A DNA stretch of 64,000 nucleotides from Strigamia acuminata. Lineage: Eukaryota > Arthropoda > Chilopoda > Geophilomorpha > Linotaeniidae. The DNA is taken from NCBI GenBank assembly GCA_949358305.1, contig OX442317.1, forward strand, positions 5,584,186-5,648,185. Direction: 5' to 3'. The translations under genes and the position numbers were made by a program. Below are positions 45,614 to 57,984 of the stretch, piece by piece (positions within the stretch are counted from its first letter, which is position 1; every line of letters starts with the position of its first letter). The notes under the pieces were generated by a model. That model made no database searches, was not told where the DNA came from, and worked only from the letters and a program-made list of their open reading frames with translations.

Positions 45614-48600
45614 ATGTCCAGATATCGTGACTCTAATTCACTGGATTGCAAGGTTTACGTCGGTGACCTGGGCAGTGGTGCCTCCAAACAGGAGTTGGAG
45701 GAGGCCTTTGGTTACTATGGTCCCCTAAGGAATGTTTGGGTTGCAAGAAATCCTCCGGGATTTGCTTTCATCGAGTTCGAAGATTCCAGAGATGCTGAGG
45801 ATTCTGTGAGGGCGCTCGATGGAAGGTAATTTAAAATTGAAATAACTTGATCAGAAACCCAGGAATGTGTGCGAAATTACGAATTTTTATATAAAAGAAT
45901 TTATTTTTTTATTTTTTTTTTATTAATATTTTTTGGCGCCAACGTTAAAGGTTGAGTGATTTTTCTGAATAATTTTTGTTGTTGATGAAAAGAAGAAATG
46001 AGATTAAATTGGTTTAATTGATGTTTTCAGGACTGTGTGTGGGCGGCGTGTGCGAGTGGAAATGTCGAATGGTAAATCGAAGAGAAGGTTTCGTAATCAG
46101 CCTCAGAGAGGCCGTCCTTTTCATCCCGAAGATCGCTGCTATGAGTGTGGAGAACGTGGTCACTATGCTAGGGACTGCTACCGGTACAACCGTTACCGGC
46201 GTAGCCGTAGCCGTAGCCATAGTCGCGGACGACCTTCCAAGTGAGTGTTTGGTGAATTGAGCGGTTGAACCAAAAAAATGGATAAAAAATAAAATGGAAA
46301 TTAAGAAAGAGATGGAAAAACGTTGAAAAAAGATTTATTTTTTTTTAAAAAAATATTATTTTTGTTTTGTTTTATTTATTTATTAATTTTTTTGGTTTTT
46401 CCTGATGTTTTTAATTACGAAAAGCTTGACGGCAACATTTAATGACTTTAGCTTACGCCCGTTTCCCGGTTTGCTAATAGTTATTGTGTTGTTTTATTTA
46501 GTTTTATATTTTTATTTTTGAAAAAAAAAGAAAAGAAATGTACAAATTTCGAAACTGCCCAATTCAAGCAATGATAGTTTGTGGTTGTGTAATTATTTTC
46601 ATTTGCAGGTGTAAATTTGGATTAAAAATTGTGGTGGAACAATTTTTAATCGAAATATTAGTTAAATTTTTTTAGGAGTAAATTGGAAGACAATTTACTG
46701 CGCAAAATTAAAAGGTTAGAACAACTTTTCTTCTGACGTTTGCAGCGGTGGAAATGCAGATTTTTTTTTCCGACAATCCGAAATTAATGCGAGCAAAGCG
46801 TGTAAACAGCGCGGATGTTTACAGCTAAATTGGAACTTTAAGAGGCAGTAAGGGGATCCACAACTACTTTTTGTTGACTTTTATTGACTAAAAACGGATA
46901 CTTTGGTGAATGCATTAAAAATTTGCATTTGTTTTTGCCAAGTCCCATCTTTATTTTTTTTTATTATTTCTTTAAAATTTTATGATTCTTCGTCGGTGCT
47001 ATAAGTTTTATGTGGGTAAGATTTTTTTTTTATGTTTTAATCAATTAAAAATTTAATTATTTTTTAAACTAAACTATATTTTTTTTGTTTTTTTTTATTA
47101 TTATTATTTTTTTTTTATTTTGCTTTATTCCTCTTATTCTGTAGCCATCTTGTTTCTCTTGCATGAATTTAAATGTTTAAATTAGAAGAAGAAAAGCAAA
47201 GAAGTAATTATTTTTTTTTTAAATTAGAAATAATAATAATTAATTAATTAATAATAATTTAAAAAGTAGAAAATGGAGAAAAAGGGGTTTAGAAAGTTGA
47301 ATTGGGCCAGATCTTAAAACAAATTACGAAGAATAAAAATTAGAAAATTTTATTTAACGTGAATATATTATTCCTGGCATTTTTTAGGCTAAACCGTGTG
47401 AGATTCATCCCAAAATGGACATAGAATTCATCGAGATTGTGAGATCATCTCGCCTAATTGCAACTTGCTACTGAGCTTCCTACTAAAGTCTTCTTGGAGA
47501 CGATCGATTCGGCGCTTCGGCAGCCGCAGATTTGAGATCTTCGTAGACCCAATCAGTCAATCAATCAATCAAATTGAGAAAACAAAATAATGTCACTAGC
47601 GCTTCTTCTTCACGTGATCTGCTCACATCTGCTAGCGTCGGGGGGCTCAATCTCTAGAAAAAGAAAGGAAACAAACAAAAAAAAACATTTAATCGTCTGA
47701 CAAGTTTTCCTAATTCAACTGTAGACGCTCTTGATTAGCCACTACACGTTGAGTAGTCGTTGGAAATAAGTTGGGAAAAATATGTCAATTTGATTGGAAT
47801 ATTTTTACGCTTATTTGCGACCGCTGTTCAATGACGTTCCTGTTCCCTGCTCGCTGTCATCTCTTCACAATTGACATGTAGATTGGTTACAAATCACTCA
47901 AAAGTTGCAACTCGAGATCAATTTAGCGATCATCTTCATTTTTTTTTTCTTCGAGTTTTGTTGGGCTGTTATTTTATTTTTTATTTTTTTTTATTTTTTT
48001 TTTAGATTTAATTTAATTTGTTTATTTTTTTTATACGTCACATGTCATTTTTATGTACAGTTTTGCTAGGAATAAGGTAAGTTTAGTTTTAACAAAAAGA
48101 TTTTTTTTTTTAATGTAATGAAAGCGGATCTAGGTTGGGTTGGATTGGATGTTTTTTAATTTTTTTTTTTTGTTTTTTTTTGTTTTTTTTGTTTTTTTTT
48201 TTGTTCTAAAATGTAAAAATTTATGGAAATCGGTATTAATTATCTTTGTGATTACTCTGGCATTTTTAATTTTAATTTTTGTTTTATTTTTTTTGTTTTT
48301 TTGTTTTATTCGTTAATTTTTTTTTGTTTTTTATTAATTTTTTGTTTTTTTTTTACGAAATCTTTTTTTTTTATTATTAATTTTCATTTTATCCCCTTTA
48401 ACCTTTCCAATTTGTTTAGGTCTCGTTCTCGATCCCATTCGCGTGGACGAAGAACTAAATCTGCATCTCGGTCTCAATCTCGAAGTCGTTCCCGGTCCCG
48501 GTCTAGAAGCCGAAGTGCAAGCCGTTCTTGTTCACCCAGCCAATCACGATCAAGGTGAGTGCGCTCACAGGCTAAAAAAAATCAAATTACAGTCTAGCCT

Positions 48601-49018
48601 CGTTATAACTAATCGCGAGGAACCCAAAAAATCAGTAGCTGCATTCAAAAACTAAAATATTTTGTGTTTTATTTCAATTTTAGACCAAAAATGACATCAT
48701 TTCTTGTTTAAACCCATGTTAAAACTTAAAATACACTTAAACTAAAATTGTTATTTTAATTTTTGAATGCAGCTACTTTGTTATGACTAAAGTTCGTCAT
48801 ATCGAACCAAACGAGCCATTTCTAAGTATTTTTTATAACTAGGTTGGACTGTAATAAGCATTTCGTTGGGAAAAAGTGACGAAATGATCGGACAAATCTG
48901 CTATTTGTTTTTATTTGATTTAATTTTGTTTAATTAATTTTGTAGGTCTCGCGACAAAGTGTGCCGCACTCCTTCCAAAGATGGCAAGCAGACTAACGGA
49001 TCTGTAGACAAGGATTAA
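45614..49018 (+). CDS. SRSF7: SR splicing factor with zinc knuckle (SRSF7 / x16 type)
   Basis: Nuclear pre-mRNA splicing regulator. Four coding exons (45614-45826, 46031-46240, 48420-48554, 48945-49018). Residues ~12-82 form an RRM with RNP2 KVYVGDL and RNP1-like [14 protein letters not shown] zinc knuckle [14 protein letters not shown] follows at about residue 112, the feature that separates SRSF7/x16 from SRSF3. Then comes an RS domain ([22 protein letters not shown]). The stop is at 49016-49018. The 2.2-kb intron in the RS domain is very T-rich and begins with an immediate in-frame TGA, so its retention would truncate the protein after the zinc knuckle. A weak stop-containing cassette candidate lies inside it. 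SR genes commonly autoregulate through such introns (established for the family; inferred here). Confidence 0.94.
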
Positions 49019-49707
49019 AATTTTCTCCACCATTGGATTCAAACTGCAGATGTATCAGTTTGTTCTCATTTTTTATTTTCCAGATAAACGCCCTTCAGTG
49101 GTTAAAAGCTGATATTTAATTACCAATTATTAAACGAATTTATTTTCATTACTTAATATTTCGCTTGTCATTTAGGAGATTTCTGTGTACTTTTAACTGG
49201 TGGAATTGTACTTGTTTTAATGTAATTTTTTTTTTTTTGTTTCAAATAAAAATCGATTTCAACTTGGATTTGTGTCATTGTTTGATGTTTCGGACATTTT
49301 TGTTTTGAGTTGTGTTTTTTTCAGTTCAGGTGGTTGTATTTCCGGTTTGTCGCCGATTGGCCGTAACGTTATGACGCGATTGCCATGCGCACCAATGACA
49401 GCGGTTTAAGAGTATAGGGGAAAGAACAAAATTTTAAGAGTTGAGAAAATGGCTCCGTTTAGGTCAGTTTTGAATTGGGGGCTTCATAAATGACATTAAT
49501 TGTCAAGTACGATTTAATGCAAACGAATATTTTACAATTAAAACAGCAATAACGGTGAGTGGAATGATATTTAAAAATAAAAACGACGCGGTAACGACGA
49601 TTCCAGTCATTTGGCAACAATAAAACTTAATGCTTGTTTATCTCGTTATTAACAGGAGTCTTGGACTGTAATAGTCCATGCAAGCGATCGATTGAAAATA
49701 GAGTGAA
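49019..49707 (+). other. SRSF7 3' UTR and promoter of the RING ligase
   Basis: A poly(A) signal AATAAA at 49246 fits the SRSF7 transcript. Sequence near 49340-49440 is GC-richer with GATTGG (inverse CCAAT) and may be the start of the next promoter. No gene seen. Confidence 0.45.
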
Positions 49708-51841
49708 ATGGCGGAAAATGAAGGTAGAAGATCAAACACGGACTTGCTTTTCAGTTCTCGTGGCGAATTTTAAGTGAATGGAGTTTTATTTTAAGCCCTT
49801 TCTCAAAGTGGTCGTCTAAAAATAAGAAATATAAGTTGTTTAAAATATACGCGCTTGTCTGTTTCTATTTTTGCTTCTTTTTGGCACTAAATCCCTTGAC
49901 CTTATTAAGAAAGTGCGGCCGAAATTCCTTCCCTTATAACGTAATGACTCATGCATTTTTTTTCGTGTATTTCATTTTTTTTTTTCGTATTTTTTTTTTT
50001 AAATTTATTTATTTTCGTAGATGAAAGCTTCGAGCGTCGGGACGAAGATGTTGCCGACGTGTATCACGGTCCCGTGTGCACGAAACACGTGAAAAACGTG
50101 CCCCAGTGGATCGGCGACGATTGCAATCAACCGAGCACGAGTGGCACTTGCGGCAGGGACAGAACGCTCAGGTTTTTTCTGCACGAATTGTCAAATTGTA
50201 GAAAAAATTGTAAAAAATATTTTTTTTTTGGCATTTAGAAAACGTGATTCGAATGGTACGACTTTTTCGAAGAACATCAAGAAAATCAGACTGGATTTGC
50301 CGGTGCCCACTTTGCCAGGGTTACGTATCGACACTCCCGTTCACCAATTGCTCAACAGCGCCGCCAATCTGGAACCCGCCGCGTGTCCGTTGAAGAACTG
50401 GACGAACGAGCACGACGCGGACGACGACATTCTGTATTTAAACCGCCTGAGCAGCAATCGGCGCGTGCTCGACTCCTGGCGGGACATTGATCACACGGAT
50501 TCGGAAGCGGAAGACGCCGACGCGAGTGGCCAGTCTCCGGACGGCGTTCGGACTTTATCCGATTCGGAAGTGGATCGCGATCGCAAGGCGCCGGTCAAAC
50601 GGCAACGCTCGTCGAGGACGATCGTGCTAAGCGACAGCGAATCGGAATCGCCGTGTCCGAGGATCAAAAAGTCGCCGCGTTGTCAGATTTTCCCCCGCCA
50701 ACCCCTCAACTCGGCCGTGTCTCGAACAAACGTGTCGTCGCCGAGGAACCGGCCCCGCGTGCCGGTTCTGGTTGGCGGCATGAAGCTGGACGTGGACGTG
50801 AAGGAGAAAAGTGTCGAACGGATGCAACTGAACACTTGTCCGCGTCGATCCGCGTCCATCAGTCCGCTCGTATTTCCCGACGAAGAGGATGACGTCGAAA
50901 TGGATTCCGACTCCGAGTACATGGATCCAGTGCGACAAGTGCAACAAATGGAGGAGGACGAAGACTTAGCTCGTCGTCTCCAAGTAATTAAAATAATTTT
51001 ATTTTTTATTTTTATATTTTTATATTTTTCTAAGGCGGAATTCGACGCCGAAGTGGACCATACGCCTCGACCTCCCGCGCGCCAAGGCGCCAACCCGCAT
51101 TCCAACGATCAACAACTGAGACCAAGACGCGTTCCGGCGCAAGCGGATCGTCGAATAGCGGCGACTTTCCGCGTGAACAACAACCAGATGAACGGAATGG
51201 ACGCAGCGGTCGCCGCTTTACCCTTGCGGATAGAATTAAGACCGGTGAAATTGGGACGTGGAGCGAAACGAATTTCTTTTATTAATTGTGTTTTGCTAGA
51301 TACCACAGGGGACGCGCGTTGCCTTTCAGAGGCCGACGCGTGCTGCACGAGGTGGCAGATGGGATGCGTGGAATTTGCTTTTCAACGACATCGATGATGA
51401 TTATGAGGTTAATGGGACAAGTTGAAGGTTTCCTTTCGTGCCAGTTTAGCTTGATTAATTTATTGATTGTTTGTGCAGGGATTGCTCGATTTGGCTGATT
51501 TGATGGGCGAAGTGAGGCACAAGGGGTTAACGGATGCTGAAATAGGACAGTTGCCAACTAGGACTGTGGCGAAGGAGCAAGTTCTCAAGAGGACCCCGTC
51601 GGGCTCGCGATCCCGATGTCACATTTGCATGTGCGATTACGAAGTCGGAGAAGAGATGCGCAGTTTGACTTGTTTTCACGAATTCCACTCTGGATGCATT
51701 GATCGTTGGCTTCGAGTAATTCATTAATTCTAATTTGATTCTAATTCATTCTGGTTAATTGATTCTTTCTTTTTTTTTTAGGAAAATGCGACTTGTCCAA
51801 TTTGCCGCGCCGAAGTCACGTTGAACACCGAGACGCTTTAA
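49708..51841 (+). CDS. RING-H2 E3 ubiquitin ligase with SUMO-interaction-like motif
   Basis: The start exon at 49708 (MAENE) splices into DESFERRDEDVADVYHGP at 50020, then to a large exon from about 50239. The middle is acidic and Ser-rich (TIVLSDSESESP, then DEEDDVEMDSDSEYMD). A 57-nt intron near 51244-51300 leads to an exon with RWDAWNLLFNDIDDDYE, then LLDLADLMGEVRHKGLTDAE. The C-terminal RING-H2 has CHICMCDYEVGEEM, LTCFHEFHSGCIDRWL and CPICR, spaced C-x2-C ... C-x-H-x2-H-x2-C ... C-x2-C, ending at 51841. The layout, with a disordered acidic N-terminus and a C-terminal RING-H2, resembles RNF38/44, RLIM and Arkadia-type ligases; orthology cannot be fixed by eye. TIVLSDSESE has the form of a phospho-SUMO-interaction motif. 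Confidence 0.85.
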
Positions 51842-52669
51842 GAAAGTACCCAAAGACGAATTTCTTTTCTCTTAAAATTTTTTTTTTCTTCTTTTTTTAA
51901 TTTTATTAATTGCAATTTGCATTCGTGGAATCGAAATTTAAACCAAACCAAAAAAAAATAATTTAAAAACAATTTTTTTAAAAAATAAAAAATAAGAAAG
52001 AAAAGATAGAGACGGAAAAAGAAAACGGGCGGAACATTTCTCTTAATATTTTTTTATTAAAATTTTAAAATTTTTGTACAACAAAATAAATACACCAAAA
52101 AAAGTGGAAAAAAAGACTAAAATGTAATTTTTAAAATTTGTTTTTTCCTTTTTTTTTCTTTTTTGTTTGTTTGCAGATTAAAAACAAAACAAAAAACAAT
52201 AACAACAACAATAATAAAAAGAGAAAACCAGTTAAAAAAAAATTTCTCACTTTTATTTTATTAAAAAAAAAATAATAATAATTGAAACGAATCGATCGTC
52301 TTTAATAAATTCAATATTCTAATGGCAGCCGTTGCCATAGCAACTTGAGGGTAGCCCATCTCCAGAGGGAGACTGGTAGTCATGGTGATTTGAGGACGAC
52401 ACGAATCAGCACCAGTTGTGAGATCTGGTCCGTTGAGATTCGGGCGAGTTGCACGCACACCGTTTAGCACGAAAGATGAGAAGTGACCACGCCTACGCCT
52501 CCCCTTCACCCATTTCCCCTCCCTCGTATATAAAACAAGGCCACGGCCTGCAACAAATGATCATCGGCTGCTCGGCGAGTGATGTGGGTCATCAATTGAC
52601 CGTCAAAAAGTCAATTTTATTTCTAACCGCCGTTTTTAAATATTTTATACAATTGCAGATGCTTTAGAA
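51842..52669 (+). promoter_or_regulatory. Promoter region of the atypical guanylyl cyclase
   Basis: The first ~430 bp is T/A-rich 3' sequence of the RING gene with several AATAAA signals (for example 52085). A perfect X-box GTTGCCATAGCAAC is at 52331-52344 and a TATA box TATATAAAA at 52527-52535. The leader then reaches an acceptor AATTGCAG at 52651-52658. A two-codon uORF (ATG CTT TAG, 52659-52667) ends 2 nt before the main ATG at 52670. Confidence 0.6.
52331..52344. promoter_or_regulatory. Perfect RFX X-box upstream of the guanylyl cyclase
   Basis: GTTGCCATAGCAAC fits the X-box consensus GTTNCC-AT-RGNAAC at every informative position. It is 326 bp upstream of the cyclase ATG and 183 bp upstream of the TATA box. 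Family knowledge: RFX/DAF-19 sites drive genes of ciliated sensory neurons, where atypical soluble cyclases act as oxygen sensors. Confidence 0.6.
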
Positions 52670-55600
52670 ATGTACGGATTGTTAATAGAATCGTTGTCCG
52701 AGTATTTAATCGCGACGTATGGAGAAGAAGCGTGGGATAATGTTCGCAGAAGCGCGGACGTGACGACGGCGACGTTCAGTGTGCAGCAAGTTTACCCCGA
52801 AACCGTCTTACCACGCATTGTATCATGCGCGAGCAAGGTGATATATACATTTTAGACTAATATTTGTTTATTATTTTATGTTTTTGATATTTTTTTTTAA
52901 TTTTAAGACGTTGGTTTGGTTGTTTGTTTGCAAAAATTGTGTTGTTGTTGTCGTAGTTGTTCGACGTGGACGAAAGGACGTTGATGGAGTCTGTCGGTGT
53001 TCATTTTGTGAATTTTGTCAGTCGTTACGGATACGATCAAATGTTGGCCGTCCTCGGTCGCCATCTCAGGGATTTCCTCAACGGACTCGATAATTTACAC
53101 GAATATTTTCGCTTTTCTTATCCCCGCATGATGCCGCCATCGTTTTTCTGCGAGGACGAGACCAAGGACGGATTGACTCTTCATTACCGGACGAGGAGAC
53201 GAGGGTACATTCATTACACCATCGGTCAAATTAAAGCTGTTGGTGAATTATTTTATCACACACCTGTCAAGATTGACATCATTAACGAAGAGATGAAAGC
53301 GAGTGTGTTACACGTTGTAATGAAATTGGATTTCGATAATACTGCTTGGGACGACGATGCAGTGAGGAAAAAATAAAAAAAATAAAAAATAAATTTTAAA
53401 ATTTAAAATTAAAAAAAAAAAAAAAATTATCTATTTTGATTTGTTTTTCTTTGCTCGTTTGTCGATTAGGTCGTTATCCTACACGAAGAAACGTTTTTGC
53501 CGATTTCGGCTCGAGTTGTTTTTGAATTATTCCCGTTTTGCATCGTTTTCACTCCGGATTTAGAGATCTGTGTATTGGGGAGCAGCCTGCACACCATCAT
53601 GACCGATGCACTGGGCAGGAAAATCAGCGACGTGTTTAGTTTGATTCGTCCCGCGCTTGAATTTTCCTGGGCTGCCGTAAGTACCTCGTTTCTGCGCTTT
53701 TATTTGAGAACAGCGGAAATTACAACCCCACAGCGTGTGTTTTTATTCTCTATACACGATTTTTCAATTATTCTACGCCACCTATTGCTTTTTTTCTGGA
53801 CAGATCTTGAGCCGGACAAATAATGTTTTCGAACTGTCCAGCATCGATCCTATCAAGGGCATTAGTGACGAGCGATTAGTGGTTAAAACTAATACGTTTA
53901 ATGGTGAATTTGCAGAATTTTTGGTGCAGTAAAAACGTAACCAATTCAATGTTCTAGATGGACCAAACGAACGAAACATTCAACTTAAAGGTCAAATGCT
54001 GTTTGTAAGTGAATGGAATGCCGTCATTTATTTAGGAACACCCGTGTATGTTGGAAAGATTGAGATTCATCTAAAAAAATTATTGATTTTCTTTTATTTT
54101 TCGTAATTCGTTTAGCATGCAAGATTTAGACGCGATGATCGAAGTCGGTTTGTACATCAACGACCTGAGCATGCACGATTTTAGCCGCGACTTGATGTTG
54201 GCCGGTTCCCAGCAGTCGGTGGAATTGAAATTGGCTCTGGATCAGGAGCAGAAGAAATCCAAGCGACTCGAGGACAGCATGAAGAAATTGGACGAAGAGA
54301 TGCGAAGGACGGACGAACTGCTCTACCAAATGATTCCGAAAGAAGTCGCCAACCGACTACGCAACGGGGAATGTTCCGTGGCCACCTGCGAGACATTCGA
54401 CAACGTCACAATTTTATTCAGCGATGTCGTCACGTTCACGGAAATGTGCAGTCGAATCACGCCGATGCAAGTCGTCACGGTATTGAACATGATGTACAGT
54501 TTATTCGACAATCTGACCGAAAGACACGACATTTATAAGGTAGAGTTTGCATTTTTCTAGATTTATCTTGATTTTTCTTTTCTTTTCTTTAGGTAGAAAC
54601 CATCGGGGATGCTTACATGGTGGTGTCGGGGTGTCCTCAAAAAGTGGACAACCATGCAACACGAATATGTGATATGGCTTTGGACATGGTTAACGTAATA
54701 ACTGGGATTAAGGACCCGTCTACTAATAAAAACATACGAATTCGTGTCGGCATCAACTCGGGCCAAGTGGTTGCCGGTGTCGTCGGCGTCAAGATGCCAC
54801 GATACTGTTTATTCGGCGATGCCGTTAACACGACGTCTCGGATGGAGAGTTCCAGCGAAGTAACTCATTTGTTTTACATTCATTTTTTGTGTAACCATTA
54901 TTACAATTTTCTTTTTTAAATTAAAGGCGATGAAGATACAAATCAGTGGTGAAACCAAAGACTTGTTGCCACCCACGTACAAACTCGAACCTCGCGGAAC
55001 CGTCAGTTTGAAAGTAACAAACAAATAAATAAAATTAAAAATATTTTTCCTACAAATTCGATCGTTTTCTAAACAATTTTGTAGGGTAAAGGCCGAGTAA
55101 AAACTTACTGGCTAACGGGTAAAGACGGATACGTACTTCCGACCATCGGACAGCAGGGAAGCGGTGGAATTTCAGCTACAGGTGAAGCAAAACGGAGTAT
55201 TTTCACAATAAAACAATTTGTATTATATTTACCACTTTGACAGCCTCGCCGCTCTACTCGCCCGTTATGATGGGCGACACGATCCTCGACCCCGACTCTC
55301 TAGCTCACTCGGTGCTCTCCAACCTGTCCACTCCAAACGTATCTCGACCAGCCACGGCGGCTTCAATCAGGGGTAGATCTAACTCTAAACCTCTAAATGT
55401 CGGCCTGCATCCCGTTCTCCTTCACACCCAGCACGCCACACTGTCCAAGCACTTATTTTTATTTTTTCTCTCATCAAGACTAGCTTTGTCCAATGTAGGC
55501 AACGACGAACCACGCGTACTCAATGCTGAATGGACCTCCGTAGTCCCGACCATTGCCATCACGTCAACATCGCCAACGGTATTCGAACCCTCATCGTCGC

Positions 55601-56121
55601 CCAACACCACAGAAATACCGACTGTGGAACCTGCGCCAACGACTTCGATCGACTTGGGACCGGATCTACCACCGATCATAGTTCCACGGCCCGTCGCACC
55701 ACCGCAAGCCGATAGTAATAATTTGGAGCCGAAGACCGCGAACATTTCCAATGTGACCAGCGAAAAAGCATCCACTGCACCGTCATTCAAAGCGGTCGCT
55801 TCTTCGGTTGCTTCATTGATGCCGCAGAAGGTTGCGCCCGTACAACTGCAAGTGGTTCCAGAAGGAGTTGCTCCGGTGGTTAGTCTACAGACGAACGGTG
55901 TTCCGATGGGACAAGTGGCCGTTCAAGCAGTGAACGAGGTGCCGGCAGTCGAGTCGAGCGTGCAGGGCATTCCTCCGCGCATCGTTCCAGTGGCGCGTAA
56001 ACAGTCGCGGGATTTCGAGTCGATGCAGAAATTGTTGAAGTCTCATTTCGATTCGCAGCAGCCTGTGCCAGCGGTTCATTGTAATTTCCAGTGTCAGAGC
56101 AGTGCGTGCATGTTGCAATGA
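52670..56121 (+). CDS. Gyc88E: Atypical soluble guanylyl cyclase, Gyc-88E-like
   Basis: Cytosolic haem-containing enzyme making cGMP from GTP; atypical members sense oxygen rather than mainly nitric oxide. The H-NOX domain (residues 1-~190) starts [20 protein letters not shown] and has the haem-ligand histidine in [15 protein letters not shown] and LHYRTRRRG, a Y-x-T-x-R variant of the Y-x-S-x-R haem-propionate motif. The HNOBA domain follows ([36 protein letters not shown]), then a signalling helix ([20 protein letters not shown]) and the cyclase domain ([48 protein letters not shown]). Metal Asp, the purine-binding RYCLFG Cys and the NTTSR segment are present, so it can plausibly act as a homodimer. 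A long Ser/Pro/Val-rich tail follows, as in insect Gyc-88E. A stretch at about 55373-55490 may be an intron read through in this span. Confidence 0.94.
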
Positions 56122-56577
56122 ACAATTCAGACTTGATGCTTTATCAGCTAGTTGATGGTTTTAGATAGAATATCGCCTCGTTTTATTTATTTCATTTACA
56201 AATGAAAAAGATGTGAATGGCGAAACGTTTAATTGGAACGATTAAATAAAACAGATAAATAAACAACTCGAGAGTTTGTAACAGTTTCTTTTACGAGAAT
56301 TTGCATAATACATGCCATTTATTGATGGATTTTATCCAATTTTATAACTCCGAAGCCGGCGTCAGATCATTTATGTTTGGCACTGTTGGTGAAAAAGAAT
56401 ACTGGAACTAATTTTACTAGATTTTTTGCAATTAATCAAGCTCGGTTTATCGGTCATTATTAGTCCGTAACACCGCCACCAGATGGCGCAACGAAATATC
56501 CATTAGATTCATTCAAACTTCTTTTTAGCAGCGCCATCTGGTGGCGATATTTTAGTTCGTGACCCCGCCACCGGATG
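56122..56577 (+). other. Cyclase 3' flank
   Basis: Poly(A) signal candidates at 56243-56262. A mirrored pair, GCCACCAGATGGCGC near 56477 and GCGCCATCTGGTGGC near 56531, forms a small inverted repeat. No gene seen. Confidence 0.45.
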
Positions 56578-57560
56578 CAGAGATACGGGCAAAAAACCAG
56601 AGGAAAAGTCTTTGGAGAAGACTGTTTTCGGCCGATAACTCGGCAACCGAGCCAGATGGACCCATAAATGTGATAATTAATTGATTTTTGGGCTCATTTC
56701 GCATCGGTTGGGCCTATTTCCAGCAATTTTTCAATTTTCCACGATTTCAGCAAAAACCCAAAGGCTAACCTATGGAGAAATGGCCAAAATCGGCCAAAAA
56801 TTGAGAAATGCCAAAAACTAGCGGAATCGACGTGAAATGACGTAAAAAATCGTTTAAATATCGCATGAGTATGTCTATCTGGCTCCGTTGCGGAGCTACG
56901 GGCAAAAGACCAGAGGAAAAGTCTTTGGACAAGTCTGTTTTTGGCCGATAACTCGGCATCGGAGCGAGATGGACCTATAAATGTGATAATTAATCGTTTT
57001 TTTGGCTCATTTCCAATCGATTATGCTCATTTCCGGCACTTTTTTAATTTTGGCCAATTTTGACAAAAAAGCAAAGGCTAATCTATGGAGAAATGGCCAA
57101 AATCGGCCAAAAATTGAGAAATGCCAAAAACTAGCGGAATCGACGTGAAATGACGTAAAAAATCGTTTAAATATCGCATGAGTATGTCTATCTGGCTCCG
57201 TTGCGGAGCTACGGGCAAAAGACCAGAGGAAAAGTCTTTGGACAAGTCTGTTTTTGGCCGATAACTCGGCATCGGAGCGAGATGGACCTATAAATGTGAT
57301 AATTAATCGTTTTTTTGGCTCATTTCCAATCGATTATGCTCATTTCCGGCACTTTTTTAATTTTGGCCAATTTTGACAAAAAAGCAAAGGCTAATCTATG
57401 GAGAAATGGCCAAAATCGGCCAAAAATTGAAAAGTGCCAAAAACTAGCGGAATCGACGTGAAATGACGTGAAAAATCGATTAATTATCGCATGAGTATGC
57501 GTATCTGGCACGGTTGCCGAGATACGGCCCAAAAACCGAGATTTTAGAGAGAAAAAGTGG
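56578..57560 (+). repeat. 313-bp tandem satellite-like repeat, about three copies
   Basis: GGCTAA(C/T)CTATGGAGAAATG recurs at 56762, 57075 and 57388, exactly 313 bp apart. ACGGGCAAAAGACCAGAGGA at 56899 recurs at 57212, with a more diverged copy in the first unit. The two central copies are nearly identical; the first and last are diverged. Each unit contains TCGACGTGAAATGACGT and ATCGCATGAGTATG. Confidence 0.92.
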
Positions 57561-57984
57561 TCGGTAAACACGAATCGTCATTACGCATGTGCGAGGACTT
57601 TGAAAAATTTTCGAAATTCGTTCCTCCATTGACGTCTTAATCTGAGCCAATCGCAGCTATCGTATGCTAATAATTAAAGCGTCATCACGTCCTAATTTTT
57701 TCCAGGTATGTACGCCAACGTCGCTTCAATCGCGTCGGTCACGTTACATTGCCGTGGCCCCGTTTGATTGGACATTACGCTAATTTGCATAGACACATGT
57801 ACGAGTTTGCATAATAGCGCATTCGCTGAGATTTTGCCATTCGAGGTTTCGCCTTCGAGGCGAAAACACCTATGTAGTGAATCACTTATCCTTCGGTGAG
57901 TATTTAGCACTTAGCTTTTGTTAGGTTTATTTCTTTTTGTTGTTTTGCTGGATTTATTTCTTTTTATTGTTTATTTCTTCTTAT
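57561..57984 (+). other. Spacer between repeat arrays
   Basis: No gene seen. A short hairpin GTTTCGCCTTCGAGGCGAAAAC lies at about 57847-57868; similar CTCGCCGGCAAGGCGAAA sequence occurs near 59007-59024, so the two may be the ends of one element that encloses the 25-bp array and the palindrome. Confidence 0.35.
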
